64,000 nucleotides of DNA from a virus. Shown piece by piece: positions 32,617 through 40,001 of the stretch. A program made the position numbers and the translations under genes. Position 1 is the stretch's first letter. Each line of letters begins with the position of its first letter. The notes under the pieces are model-generated. The model ran no database searches. It was given only the letters and a program-made list of their open reading frames with translations, and had not been told where the DNA came from. The DNA lies in the IMG/VR virus record IMGVR_UViG_3300046001_004063, positions 1 through 64,000 of that record. One strand, given 5' to 3'.

Positions 32617-32894
32617 TTAACGGCTCCTTCAAATATATTCTTTTGTATCTGATACCACTGTTGCCAAGCATCTGCTTTCACAGCGCACTCATAGTATGTG
32701 CCATAGTTGATGGTTACTGTTCTTGCAACATCACTTAACACAGGTGCATCTTTTAATTTTTCTAAATTGGGACAACGTTCTAAAGAGTTTAGCCCAGGCG
32801 GTTCAGGAAACCGTGCAGTAACTGGTACTGCGGTTGAGCATCCTGCAAGTGCGACAAGTACGGCCAAACTAACTACAACACTTTTGCTACTCAT
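32613..32894 (-). CDS. Lipoprotein, Rz1-like outer-membrane spanin candidate (93 aa)
   Basis: A lipoprotein signal with lipobox LVALAGC (Cys19) is followed by a Pro-rich stretch (VTARFPEPPG), the layout of o-spanins. A helical, cysteine-containing region follows (SLERCPNLEKLKD, YYECAVKADAWQQWYQIQ). It overlaps the endolysin gene by 4 bp. The paired inner-membrane protein is probably the gene at 34930, on the other side of the 680-aa gene. Spanin function is inferred. Confidence 0.72.
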   Translation of the reverse strand: MSSKSVVVSLAVLVALAGCSTAVPVTARFPEPPGLNSLERCPNLEKLKDAPVLSDVARTVTINYGTYYECAVKADAWQQWYQIQKNIFEGAVK

Positions 32895-34933
32895 TTCCTA
32901 TACCTTTTACTTTCGGGTGCCATTCCCCAGGATGCGTCTTCGGCTGCCACTGCGGGTGGTTTTGCTGTGGCCGTCTGGTATCCAGAGAAACCAGTTTTAC
33001 TAAAGTTTGTAACAGGCGCGGCAGATTTCTTTGGTGCCAATAACCCACCGTAGGTTACCTTAGACGGTGCACCTGCTGTGGTAGATGTTGCTTGAGGAGC
33101 CGCTGGTTTAGCAACTGGTGCGGCTGGTGCGGCTGGTGCGGCTGGTGCGGCTGGTGCGGCTGGTGCGGCTGGGTTAGCAACCGGAGTCGCTGGGTTAGCA
33201 CCCGGTACACCAGCAAACGGTATCTTCATTGTTCCGTAAACTTGCTTGACAGAAGCAGATGGCACACCTGCATCTTGCATCACTTTGGCCACAGCCTCAC
33301 TGTCAGTTGGGTTGCCTGCTTTCTTCCATGCTTGTAATAGTTTGTCAGCAGTGATTTTGGTTGTCAAGTTAGCGCCTTTGGTCTTGGCCCAGTCAACTGC
33401 TGAACCAACTGCTTTACTGGCAGCACCTTTGACACTATCCCAGATTCCTTCGTCAAGTTTGCGTTGACGTTCGAGGATCTTGCCAATCACCAAATAGATT
33501 TGGCTTTCAGTTAAATCGATACTTTCATTGACGCCGGCTGCTTTTGCTACAGCCGCTTTACCTGCGGCCATTGCCGCTTGCTTAGCCGCTTGGATCATAT
33601 ATGGACTGTTGCCTGCTCGCGCCATTCCCTTAGCTAGTGTCTGTTGAAATTCAGGAGTAGCCATTATTTGATCTATAGTGATTCCAGAAACATTACCAGC
33701 AAAATCACTCACTGCGCTAGTTGCAACATTAGAGGCAGCATTTGCGGCAGTACCTACCGCTGAGCCGCCACCGTCTTGTAGTTGTTGCATTAATTGGGCA
33801 CGAACTTGCTTTGTTAAAAGGTCTTTGCCCATCTGTGTTAGACCTTCACCGGTAGCACCTACAATGTTATCTGTTAAATCCAATACATCATTATAACTGT
33901 TTACCCCATTAGCGGCAATAAGTTCTTTCACTGAGTCATTTGCGGCTTTAAATGCGGCATCTTGTGCGGCTCTAGCCGAAGCAACACTACTAGCGGCTGT
34001 ACTTACATCTGGTGTGCCTTTAATCAAGTCGCCAATCTTACTAGCACCGTAAGCCATTGCGCCTGTTTTAGCACCTGAGTATGCGGCACTGGAGAACTTC
34101 TCACCTTGCAACAACTTGTCTACCAGTTTGAACAACCCAACAGCGGCTGCACCACCAACTCCCGCGGTGCTGATACCAGCGGCAGCAATCAATGCTGAAT
34201 AGATTAAACTCTGTGCAACAGGATGCTTCTTAGCAAAGTCTCTGTACTTTTGTACATATTTCATAGCACCCTGGTCGCCACCGGTTGCTTGCTTTAGTTT
34301 CTCGGCGGCACTATCATACATGGCATCAACGTTCTTGATGGGACCAGAGTTCTGTACTTTGGTCTTTAGTTCTTCCCATGCTTGACCAACAGCACTGGCA
34401 GCATCTTTGCCTTGGCCAATCAAGGTACGATTGCCGCCTGCGGCAGTGGCACCTTGTTCTACTTGTTGGAAGATTTGATTAATTTGATCAGCAGTTAGTT
34501 GTGCTTCAGAAATTCTTTGTCCAGCATTTTCCCACAACTTGTATGTGCGTGTTTCTGTAATCATTACTTTTGTTGTGCGATTGCTCTCACTTACTTTCTT
34601 GGGCAATGATTTATAATTTTGTTTACGATCAGCACCGTGAAATTCCTTGGCAACGTCCGGACTGATACCAACTTTCCGGGCAAACTTGGGATTGTGTGCG
34701 GCTGCTGCCATTGTGCGGAACTGTGCTTGGCTGGTGCTCTTTTCATCTAGTTGTTCTTCAGCTAGGCCGCCTGCTTGTGCATCTTGGTCGGCCATTCGAA
34801 CAGTTTCTGCGTCACGTCGTTGATCAGCCGCTTGTGATTGCCAACTGTCGGGATTGTCGGCTTGATCTTCAACCATGGCGGCCCTGGACGCCGCTACTCT
34901 AGGTGTTTCGTTTATAAATTCATTAAATTTCAT
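32891..34933 (-). CDS. Large internal virion protein candidate with capsid-targeting-like start (680 aa)
   Basis: Starts MKFNEFINETPRV, closest in the window to the T4 internal-protein start, with INE as the predicted cleavage site. A linker GGLAEEQ is near residue 55, and ITETRTY near 125. The middle has a hydrophobic Ala/Gly segment (about 255-290: LIYSALIAAAGISTAGVGG) that could cross a membrane, and helical stretches. Close to the C-terminus an (AAP)n run comes from a 9-bp DNA repeat. It splits the lysis genes: it overlaps the lipoprotein gene by 4 bp and the i-spanin-like gene by 4 bp. It may be a capsid-packed protein ejected with DNA, perhaps forming a channel; that is inference. Confidence 0.65.
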   Translation of the reverse strand: MKFNEFINETPRVAASRAAMVEDQADNPDSWQSQAADQRRDAETVRMADQDAQAGGLAEEQLDEKSTSQAQFRTMAAAAHNPKFARKVGISPDVAKEFHGADRKQNYKSLPKKVSESNRTTKVMITETRTYKLWENAGQRISEAQLTADQINQIFQQVEQGATAAGGNRTLIGQGKDAASAVGQAWEELKTKVQNSGPIKNVDAMYDSAAEKLKQATGGDQGAMKYVQKYRDFAKKHPVAQSLIYSALIAAAGISTAGVGGAAAVGLFKLVDKLLQGEKFSSAAYSGAKTGAMAYGASKIGDLIKGTPDVSTAASSVASARAAQDAAFKAANDSVKELIAANGVNSYNDVLDLTDNIVGATGEGLTQMGKDLLTKQVRAQLMQQLQDGGGSAVGTAANAASNVATSAVSDFAGNVSGITIDQIMATPEFQQTLAKGMARAGNSPYMIQAAKQAAMAAGKAAVAKAAGVNESIDLTESQIYLVIGKILERQRKLDEGIWDSVKGAASKAVGSAVDWAKTKGANLTTKITADKLLQAWKKAGNPTDSEAVAKVMQDAGVPSASVKQVYGTMKIPFAGVPGANPATPVANPAAPAAPAAPAAPAAPAAPVAKPAAPQATSTTAGAPSKVTYGGLLAPKKSAAPVTNFSKTGFSGYQTATAKPPAVAAEDASWGMAPESKRYRK
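33115..33168 (-). repeat. 9-bp tandem repeat, six copies
   Basis: Plus strand CTGGTGCGG repeated six times without error; on the coding strand it encodes the (AAP)n stretch near the C-terminus of the 680-aa protein. Copy-number variation among relatives is likely. Confidence 0.95.
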
Positions 34934-35403
34934 TTCTTAGGTCCTTCTGCGGCATCATTGTGTGCCTTGATAAATTCTCGAGGTATTTCACAAATACCAC
35001 CCGGCATGAACTTGGTGTCGTATTTGATTACTTCTCGATCCACGTACTCTCTTACAACTTCTGTACGACCACGAATGTACTTGATTGTTTCCTTGGTTTT
35101 GGTTTCTATTTCTGTGTTGGCAGCCGCAGATTGTTCTTCAGCAATTTTTAACTTGGCTTCAACTTCTGCAACCTTTGCTTGCCAACGGTCATCAGCGGCT
35201 TGGCCGCCTAGCATCCAGGCACCAATGACCAACAACACAACGCCTGCCAACTCAGCAGGTGTTCGGTACAGGGCAACCCCGGGAATCCAACGCACTGCTT
35301 TGCTGGCTAAAAATAGTCCAAATCCGCCTGCGGCAGCGGCCCAGGCCATGAGTACAAAAATAAAATCCGGAATTAAACTAAACATCCATGCAAGTTGCGA
35401 CAT
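34930..35403 (-). CDS. Inner-membrane spanin-like (Rz-like) protein (157 aa)
   Basis: Two hydrophobic segments at about 8-32 and 48-66 (AGVVLLVIGAWMLGG) are followed by a long coiled coil (~68-110, AKVAEVEAKLKIAEEQ) and a C-terminal MPGGICEIPREFIKAHNDAAE, which resembles the conserved end of Rz-type i-spanins. Compared with Rz it has an additional N-terminal membrane segment. It would bridge to the lipoprotein at 32613 to fuse inner and outer membranes. TAAATAC lies 20 nt upstream and AAGG just before the ATG at 35403. Confidence 0.75.
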   Translation of the reverse strand: MSQLAWMFSLIPDFIFVLMAWAAAAGGFGLFLASKAVRWIPGVALYRTPAELAGVVLLVIGAWMLGGQAADDRWQAKVAEVEAKLKIAEEQSAAANTEIETKTKETIKYIRGRTEVVREYVDREVIKYDTKFMPGGICEIPREFIKAHNDAAEGPKK

Positions 35404-35421
35404 ACGTATACCTTATATGTA

Positions 35422-35427
35422 CGTATT
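35422..35427 (-). promoter_or_regulatory. TAAATA late-type box upstream of lysis genes
   Basis: Minus strand GCTAAATACGTAC, about 20 nt before the ATG at 35403 with AAGG in between, so this transcript would have a normal leader. The position fits late expression of the internal-protein and lysis block. Confidence 0.5.
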
Positions 35428-35475
35428 TAGCAAGTGGCATATTTACTGTAACCCTATATTTTTTATGTGTTAATA

Positions 35476-36531
35476 CTAGTAAACAAACAGTTTTTGATCA
35501 CCGCGATCTGGAAACAAATCAATTTTGGTATCTTGTCTGCGTATATCTAAAGTGATACAATGCAATCCACCATCCCAAAATGTTCTTGTTCTAAATGGCA
35601 TTGCATGTGCGGTAACTCCGTGTTTTTCTAACTCTCGAAATACGCCTTCATTTTCGCCCACCATCAACACATTGTGCTCATCAATTACCAAACAGTTGAC
35701 TTCGAAGTAAGTTTCTGTATAGTCTCCTACCCAATCTTGAGCATGTTTAATCACGTGATCGTTAAATTTTGCTGATTCGACAATGCTGGGCAAATACCAC
35801 TTGCCATTACTAACAGGACCTTTTCTCCATGCAAGCGTGTGCTTGGAAAATTCTGGTTGGCTTATGTTGATACAATCCCATCCAGGAAATGTACGTTCAT
35901 AGTCTGAAAAATATTCACTGGTCAGCAACACTCCAGGTTTGATCACAGCAAAACACGCATCCACGTGGCCGCCATTGTTTAATACATGCAACCGATAATC
36001 TTTAAAAGTTTGCTGTACATATTCAACATCTATATCACCTTCATTCCAGTGAGTGTCTAGATAGAGATCACGACCAGCACGTACAGTGTTAGCGCCGCAT
36101 ATATGAGTGACCGCAGGAACATTGGGACGATTGAATATAAGGCTGGCAGGATCCTGTGAGTATTCAGCAACAGCGTCGGCCCAGGGCCGGTGGAACCAAG
36201 GGTGTCCATACAATGTGTTACCAAAAACTAAAAAATGATCACGCGGTGTGATCATGGGCTTGCGCAATTGCCCTGCACTGGTGGGATGGGTAGGGTGTTC
36301 CAAAAAATTTTCAATGCGATCATATTGGGGTCTGCGCACTTGTACACCGAACTCTTCTAACTTGCGTTGTATTACAGTGAGATCTTCTTGGGTCTTTTCT
36401 GTGATTTCATAAAAGATATCACGCACTTCAGATTCCAAATGGTCATAAAAATGTGCAGGATAACAATCTCCCAACCAGACTTCTTCCAGGCAACCCCAGT
36501 TGGTAAAACTGTTTATCTTTGGCAGTGTCAT
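35476..36531 (-). CDS. Amidinotransferase-family protein (351 aa)
   Basis: Member of the arginine:X amidinotransferase / guanidine-modifying fold. GGHVDACF (187-194) provides the catalytic His189 (with Asp191), and GGLHCITLD (321-329) provides the Cys325 nucleophile with the preceding His. EVNCLVIDEHNVLM (277-290) is a conserved strand. Length fits glycine amidinotransferase and StrB-like enzymes (about 350-380). Such enzymes move an amidino group from arginine to an amine (creatine, streptomycin or tabtoxin-like precursors). In a phage this could modify a nucleobase, polyamine or small molecule; the acceptor is unknown. Overlaps the next gene by 4 bp. Confidence 0.88.
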   Translation of the reverse strand: MTLPKINSFTNWGCLEEVWLGDCYPAHFYDHLESEVRDIFYEITEKTQEDLTVIQRKLEEFGVQVRRPQYDRIENFLEHPTHPTSAGQLRKPMITPRDHFLVFGNTLYGHPWFHRPWADAVAEYSQDPASLIFNRPNVPAVTHICGANTVRAGRDLYLDTHWNEGDIDVEYVQQTFKDYRLHVLNNGGHVDACFAVIKPGVLLTSEYFSDYERTFPGWDCINISQPEFSKHTLAWRKGPVSNGKWYLPSIVESAKFNDHVIKHAQDWVGDYTETYFEVNCLVIDEHNVLMVGENEGVFRELEKHGVTAHAMPFRTRTFWDGGLHCITLDIRRQDTKIDLFPDRGDQKLFVY

Positions 36532-37322
36532 TTAAGTCCCATGCTTTTTCGTATGTTTGTAGCACTGATACTGTGGGTTGATTCATCAAATGACTCTTGT
36601 TCAATTTTATAGCCCACGTCACGTCCGTAGGTGATGTTTACAATGTTAGGAACAACCTGTATTTCGTATTGTCCTTGATACACCATGTCTAGATCTCTGC
36701 GTATATAATTCTTTACTTGTTCAATGGCAAATGGGTTTGAACCTTGCCATCCTTGACAGTCGCGAATTTGTATAACAACCTGCCCTGTTTTGGCAATGGC
36801 ACGGTCAAACAGCGCACGATGTCCTGCATGCCAAGGTTGCCAACGTCCTAGCATTTGCACAGTTTCTCGTTGCCAATCAAACACAGGTCTACGACGGTTG
36901 TCTAAGATATGTGCGGCAATGAACTCACCCCATTTCTCACTGTGCTGTTCTGTAATTCTAAAATCATAAACTTCAGGCGGAACAAAGGCTCGGTTAGTGT
37001 CTTCGTATCTACCTTTGTCAATGGTGTCAACCCACACTGTCCAGTCTGCTTTGAAGTTATTGCGCATTTCCACCAACGGAGCAACAAAGTCACAGATGAC
37101 ATAATCAACATCGGTCATCGTGTCTGCCAATGATCGCATACGTAGACTTTGTCGAATACGGCCTGCTTCGCTAAAGTCCCAGTCATTGTATTCTTTGCGT
37201 ACATCGTCGGCATTTAACCAATGAACTCGTTTCTTTTCGTTTTGCAAATGCTCGAGTATGTGCTGTGCCAGATATGTTTTGCCGGCTCCTGGTAAGCCCA
37301 TGATTAAAATACGTTGTGGCAT
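36528..37322 (-). CDS. Fusion of APS-kinase-like and nucleotidylyltransferase domains (264 aa)
   Basis: The N-terminal half has Walker A GLPGAGKT (9-16), then LNADDVRKEYNDWDFSEAGR (~36-55), matching the adenylylsulfate-kinase signature where Asp/Arg bind APS and FSEAxR is highly conserved. The C-terminal half is a nucleotidylyltransferase: GRWQPWHAGHRALFDRAI (~158-175) with HAGH, and SATNIRKSMG at the very end as the second motif. The same order as PAPS-type kinase-transferase fusions, but the transferase is NMNAT/CTP-type rather than ATP sulfurylase. Expected substrate: APS to PAPS, or another nucleotide. It is followed by a sulfotransferase-like and DUF2061 gene. Confidence 0.8.
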   Translation of the reverse strand: MPQRILIMGLPGAGKTYLAQHILEHLQNEKKRVHWLNADDVRKEYNDWDFSEAGRIRQSLRMRSLADTMTDVDYVICDFVAPLVEMRNNFKADWTVWVDTIDKGRYEDTNRAFVPPEVYDFRITEQHSEKWGEFIAAHILDNRRRPVFDWQRETVQMLGRWQPWHAGHRALFDRAIAKTGQVVIQIRDCQGWQGSNPFAIEQVKNYIRRDLDMVYQGQYEIQVVPNIVNITYGRDVGYKIEQESFDESTHSISATNIRKSMGLK

Positions 37323-37323
37323 G

Positions 37324-37953
37324 TTATTTCCATTTCCTTGAAGTGTGTTTTGCTAGATCATCTGTGGCATGATGCGCCACAGGTTGAAAGTATTTACTGT
37401 TGGTATCATCCACTAGAATATTTGTCAACTGCGGATGTTCAAAATCCATTGGGAATTCCAACTGCTTTGCAATCTGCCGCAGGTAATCTTCTCGGTACAA
37501 GTGTAGCAATTCATAACTTAAAAACACAGGATCCCAGGTGCGTAGTTTTTCATACTCAGCAAGTGCAATGTCAACTGTGGGCTCGCCACGCACACGAGTT
37601 TGTTGATAATTTAGTATGTTGCAATCTCGTCCGATCACAGCAATCTTTACACAGATACCCAGGCCCATAGCAGTGGCAGCAAAACGTACAATGTTGGGCA
37701 CAGTGCGCTCGCCGTTGAGCATGTAAGGTGTGCTTACACTGGTGACAAAGTAATCACAGCGGCTCCAGTCAAAGTCTTTGAGTAAATCAGGATTTTCCCA
37801 GTACTCGGCAAAGGGTTCTTGATCATGCCCTATCCAGTATTCATGCAACAACTTATGCCAACCGTGTACATCAGGATGCAGGGCAAATATTTTTGACCAT
37901 AAATGATTGCCAGACCCCTGTGGGCCTGTTAAAATTACGAGTGTTTTTGCCAC
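37324..37953 (-). CDS. P-loop sulfotransferase-like protein 1 (209 aa)
   Basis: The N-terminal strand and P-loop LVILTGPQGSGNHLWSKIF (~5-22) are of the sulfotransferase/kinase type. HPDVHGWHKLLHEYW follows, and a strand KIAVIGRDCNIL (~105-116) takes the place of the 3'-phosphate-binding strand (IxRxP in classical forms is replaced by IGRD). Small for a sulfotransferase. It overlaps the DUF2061 gene by 19 bp and lies right behind the APS-kinase-like fusion, which is the reason to call it a sulfotransferase. A kinase activity cannot be excluded. Confidence 0.6.
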   Translation of the reverse strand: MAKTLVILTGPQGSGNHLWSKIFALHPDVHGWHKLLHEYWIGHDQEPFAEYWENPDLLKDFDWSRCDYFVTSVSTPYMLNGERTVPNIVRFAATAMGLGICVKIAVIGRDCNILNYQQTRVRGEPTVDIALAEYEKLRTWDPVFLSYELLHLYREDYLRQIAKQLEFPMDFEHPQLTNILVDDTNSKYFQPVAHHATDDLAKHTSRKWK

Positions 37954-38144
37954 GTGATTTTATTCCAAATTCTTTCGTGTATGTAATACAAAATAGTATT
38001 CAGTGTTACTTGAGTTATTGCAATTGTGCCAGCAACAGAAAAATCTCCCAGCACCAAATAAGATATTGCAAAAGTTGCGCCACTACCAGTTATACGCCAA
38101 CTGATAGTTTTGACCAAACTTCTTGTTGATGTGTCTGTGCTCAT
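37935..38144 (-). CDS. DUF2061 membrane protein (69 aa)
   Basis: Matches the DUF2061 family: RSLVKTISWRITGSGATF near the start and LYYIHERIWNKI at the end, with two hydrophobic segments between them. DUF2061 proteins often sit next to, or are fused with, adenylylsulfate kinase genes in bacteria. Here it overlaps a sulfotransferase-like gene and lies within 1 kb of an APS-kinase-like gene, which supports a role in membrane-linked sulfate activation or sulfation. The molecular role of the family is not known. Confidence 0.88.
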   Translation of the reverse strand: MSTDTSTRSLVKTISWRITGSGATFAISYLVLGDFSVAGTIAITQVTLNTILYYIHERIWNKITWQKHS

Positions 38145-38803
38145 TGTAGAGATGCCAGGAAGCGGCGAGTTTGATCTGTAATAACCCCAGTTAATTGAAA
38201 TGTAACTCTAGGATGATGACCTGCATTGGCAGTGCTGTGCGGCATGTTGGCCCAGTCAAAAGTTGATACATCACCGGCACGCCATTGATTCCAATGGTGG
38301 TTGCCATACTCCCAGAACTGTCCAGGTTGCCAATCTGTTAACTGTACAAAATAGCGTCCTATCTTTGTGGGATCTTCAGGGCACCATTTCTGCAGTTTGT
38401 CTATGTGTAAATTCCACACTTCTCCAGGCTGCTGTACGTGTATGCGTTCCATGCAATCATCTAGGCCAAATACCCGAGTAATTGCTTGTAACGAAGCAGG
38501 AATACGCCAGTTAATATGAGTAATGATCATTTTGGGATCTGCGCCCACACGTTCAATGTCGTATTCTTCTGCCAACAAATCTTCACGTGGAGGAGGAACA
38601 CCTTCGCCTTTGTAGCCGCGAGTTTCCCAAGTTGCTGGGTTTGAGTTGGCAACAATGTCTTCAATATCGGCCTGCCATGTGGGTTCAATATGTCCTAGAT
38701 GGTTGATTACATCTTCGAATCGATCTATTTTGACAGTGTCAAAATGATATGTACTGTAACTCTTGGTGAAATCCCAACTGCTTTTAAATTCGTCTGTTAT
38801 CAT
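38141..38803 (-). CDS. Fe(II)/2-oxoglutarate oxygenase-like (Asp hydroxylase-like) protein (220 aa)
   Basis: A jelly-roll oxygenase candidate: WNLHIDKLQKW (about 128-138) holds HxD; MPHSTANAGHHPRVTFQLTG (~188-206) holds the distal His and Arg in the H...R spacing of 2OG enzymes. It is a fourth such protein in the window and lies between DUF2061 and two sulfotransferase-like genes, so the island may combine hydroxylation and sulfation of one acceptor. Both flanking overlaps are 4 bp. Confidence 0.7.
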   Translation of the reverse strand: MITDEFKSSWDFTKSYSTYHFDTVKIDRFEDVINHLGHIEPTWQADIEDIVANSNPATWETRGYKGEGVPPPREDLLAEEYDIERVGADPKMIITHINWRIPASLQAITRVFGLDDCMERIHVQQPGEVWNLHIDKLQKWCPEDPTKIGRYFVQLTDWQPGQFWEYGNHHWNQWRAGDVSTFDWANMPHSTANAGHHPRVTFQLTGVITDQTRRFLASLQ

Positions 38804-39426
38804 ATTAATGTGACCCTTACGTCGCTTGCGCCATAACTTTGTTCATACTCTGCCGGCGGAACTTCTATACCCAACATACGTGCCAACTGTTGATTGGTCA
38901 ACGGATGTTGTCCTGGATATTTCAATGAAGCATTCACAATGCCTGTGTTCTGTTGTTTAATTATGCTGGCCATTGTTTTTAAGTTTTTATAGTACATGTC
39001 ATATGCAGGATAGGTAATATCAAAGTGTCCACACTTGACCCACCAGCCTAAACAAGCATCATCAGGGCGATGTACAATTACAATAGGCACTTCGGAGAAC
39101 TGTTCTCGCAAATAGTCAATGTGATTTGAGAACACATGGCTTTTGATAATGCGTACACCTCGAGATTCTTTAAATTGAAATGGCTCAGCAAAGATAGTTT
39201 CTAACTCAGTTCTAGTTAGTGTGGTCAAATCCTCTGGCAATGCAGAGATCATACCGGGATCAAAGTAAGCACCCAAGTGCATGAGTTCGCGAGTGCCCGA
39301 CGCATCGTGATAATAAGTCCATTCATCTCTATAGTCCGAACGATCAATGTCGGGACTATAGTAGATGTTCTTGACCACACTGCTCCATTTACTGCCAGGA
39401 GCACCGGCTACAAAGATATATTTCAT
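38800..39426 (-). CDS. Sulfotransferase-like P-loop protein 2 (208 aa)
   Basis: KYIFVAGAPGSKWSSVVK (2-19) is a PAPS-binding-loop-like strand and turn, although the classical Lys is shifted. VIVHRPDDACLGWWVKCG (~115-132) matches the 3'-phosphate strand (V-x-R-x-P...). HLGAYFDPGMISALP and YPAYDMYY are shared with the following gene product, so the two are paralogues. It would transfer sulfate from PAPS to a hydroxyl or amine. Overlaps by 4 bp with both neighbours. Confidence 0.72.
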   Translation of the reverse strand: MKYIFVAGAPGSKWSSVVKNIYYSPDIDRSDYRDEWTYYHDASGTRELMHLGAYFDPGMISALPEDLTTLTRTELETIFAEPFQFKESRGVRIIKSHVFSNHIDYLREQFSEVPIVIVHRPDDACLGWWVKCGHFDITYPAYDMYYKNLKTMASIIKQQNTGIVNASLKYPGQHPLTNQQLARMLGIEVPPAEYEQSYGASDVRVTLI

Positions 39427-40001
39427 TTTATAATAGTAATTAGCATATCGCTAAACTTGTGATCAACTTCTCTGTTGACACCAAAATTATCTAATACCCA
39501 TTTGGGTGTTAAATGATTCCAAGTCGCATTGTGTTTGTACGAAAACCCCAGTATAGATTGATTCATTCGAGCTATTTCACTCATCATATTGGTAGCATCT
39601 TTAAATGCATCATACTTGGGATATGTGATATTAAACCCGCCTGCACCATTCCACCACGCAAAGCTGATAGTGTCTGGACGATATACTAGTACAATCCAAT
39701 CATTGGGATACTGTTGCTTAATCGCATCTAAGTGATGTGCCCACTCATGTGCTTTAATTAATCTACAGCCATCCAATGTAGTGTGTGCGCTGTCAATGTT
39801 GGCAGGGGTTAAATCCAAGGGGAATTCCATACCCGAGCCAAAGTATGCGCCTAAATGATCTGAAAAGGGTTTAAAGATAAACGTGCGTTCGGGTGTGCGA
39901 TCGCTTGTGTTAAACCCTGGCACAGTTTCTAATAGTTGTGCAACACCGGACCAGCGTGATCCGGGTACACCTGAAAAGAATATGCGTTTAGGCAAAGACA
40001 T
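39423..40001 (-). CDS. Sulfotransferase-like P-loop protein 3, paralogue of 38800 (192 aa)
   Basis: RIFFSGVPGSRWSGVAQLL (5-23) and IVLVYRPDTISFAWWNGAGG (~105-124) correspond one-to-one with the motifs of the preceding paralogue; HLGAYFGSGME and NITYPKYDAFKD are also shared. Slightly shorter than its partner. The tandem pair points to duplication followed by divergence in acceptor choice. The start codon lies one base after the Bug-protein gene stop. Confidence 0.72.
   Translation of the reverse strand: MSLPKRIFFSGVPGSRWSGVAQLLETVPGFNTSDRTPERTFIFKPFSDHLGAYFGSGMEFPLDLTPANIDSAHTTLDGCRLIKAHEWAHHLDAIKQQYPNDWIVLVYRPDTISFAWWNGAGGFNITYPKYDAFKDATNMMSEIARMNQSILGFSYKHNATWNHLTPKWVLDNFGVNREVDHKFSDMLITIIK

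Noticed and set aside
34838-35473. Plus-strand ORF of 211 codons
   Set aside because: Antisense to the Rz-like and 680-aa genes, which have clear domains and overlapping starts.
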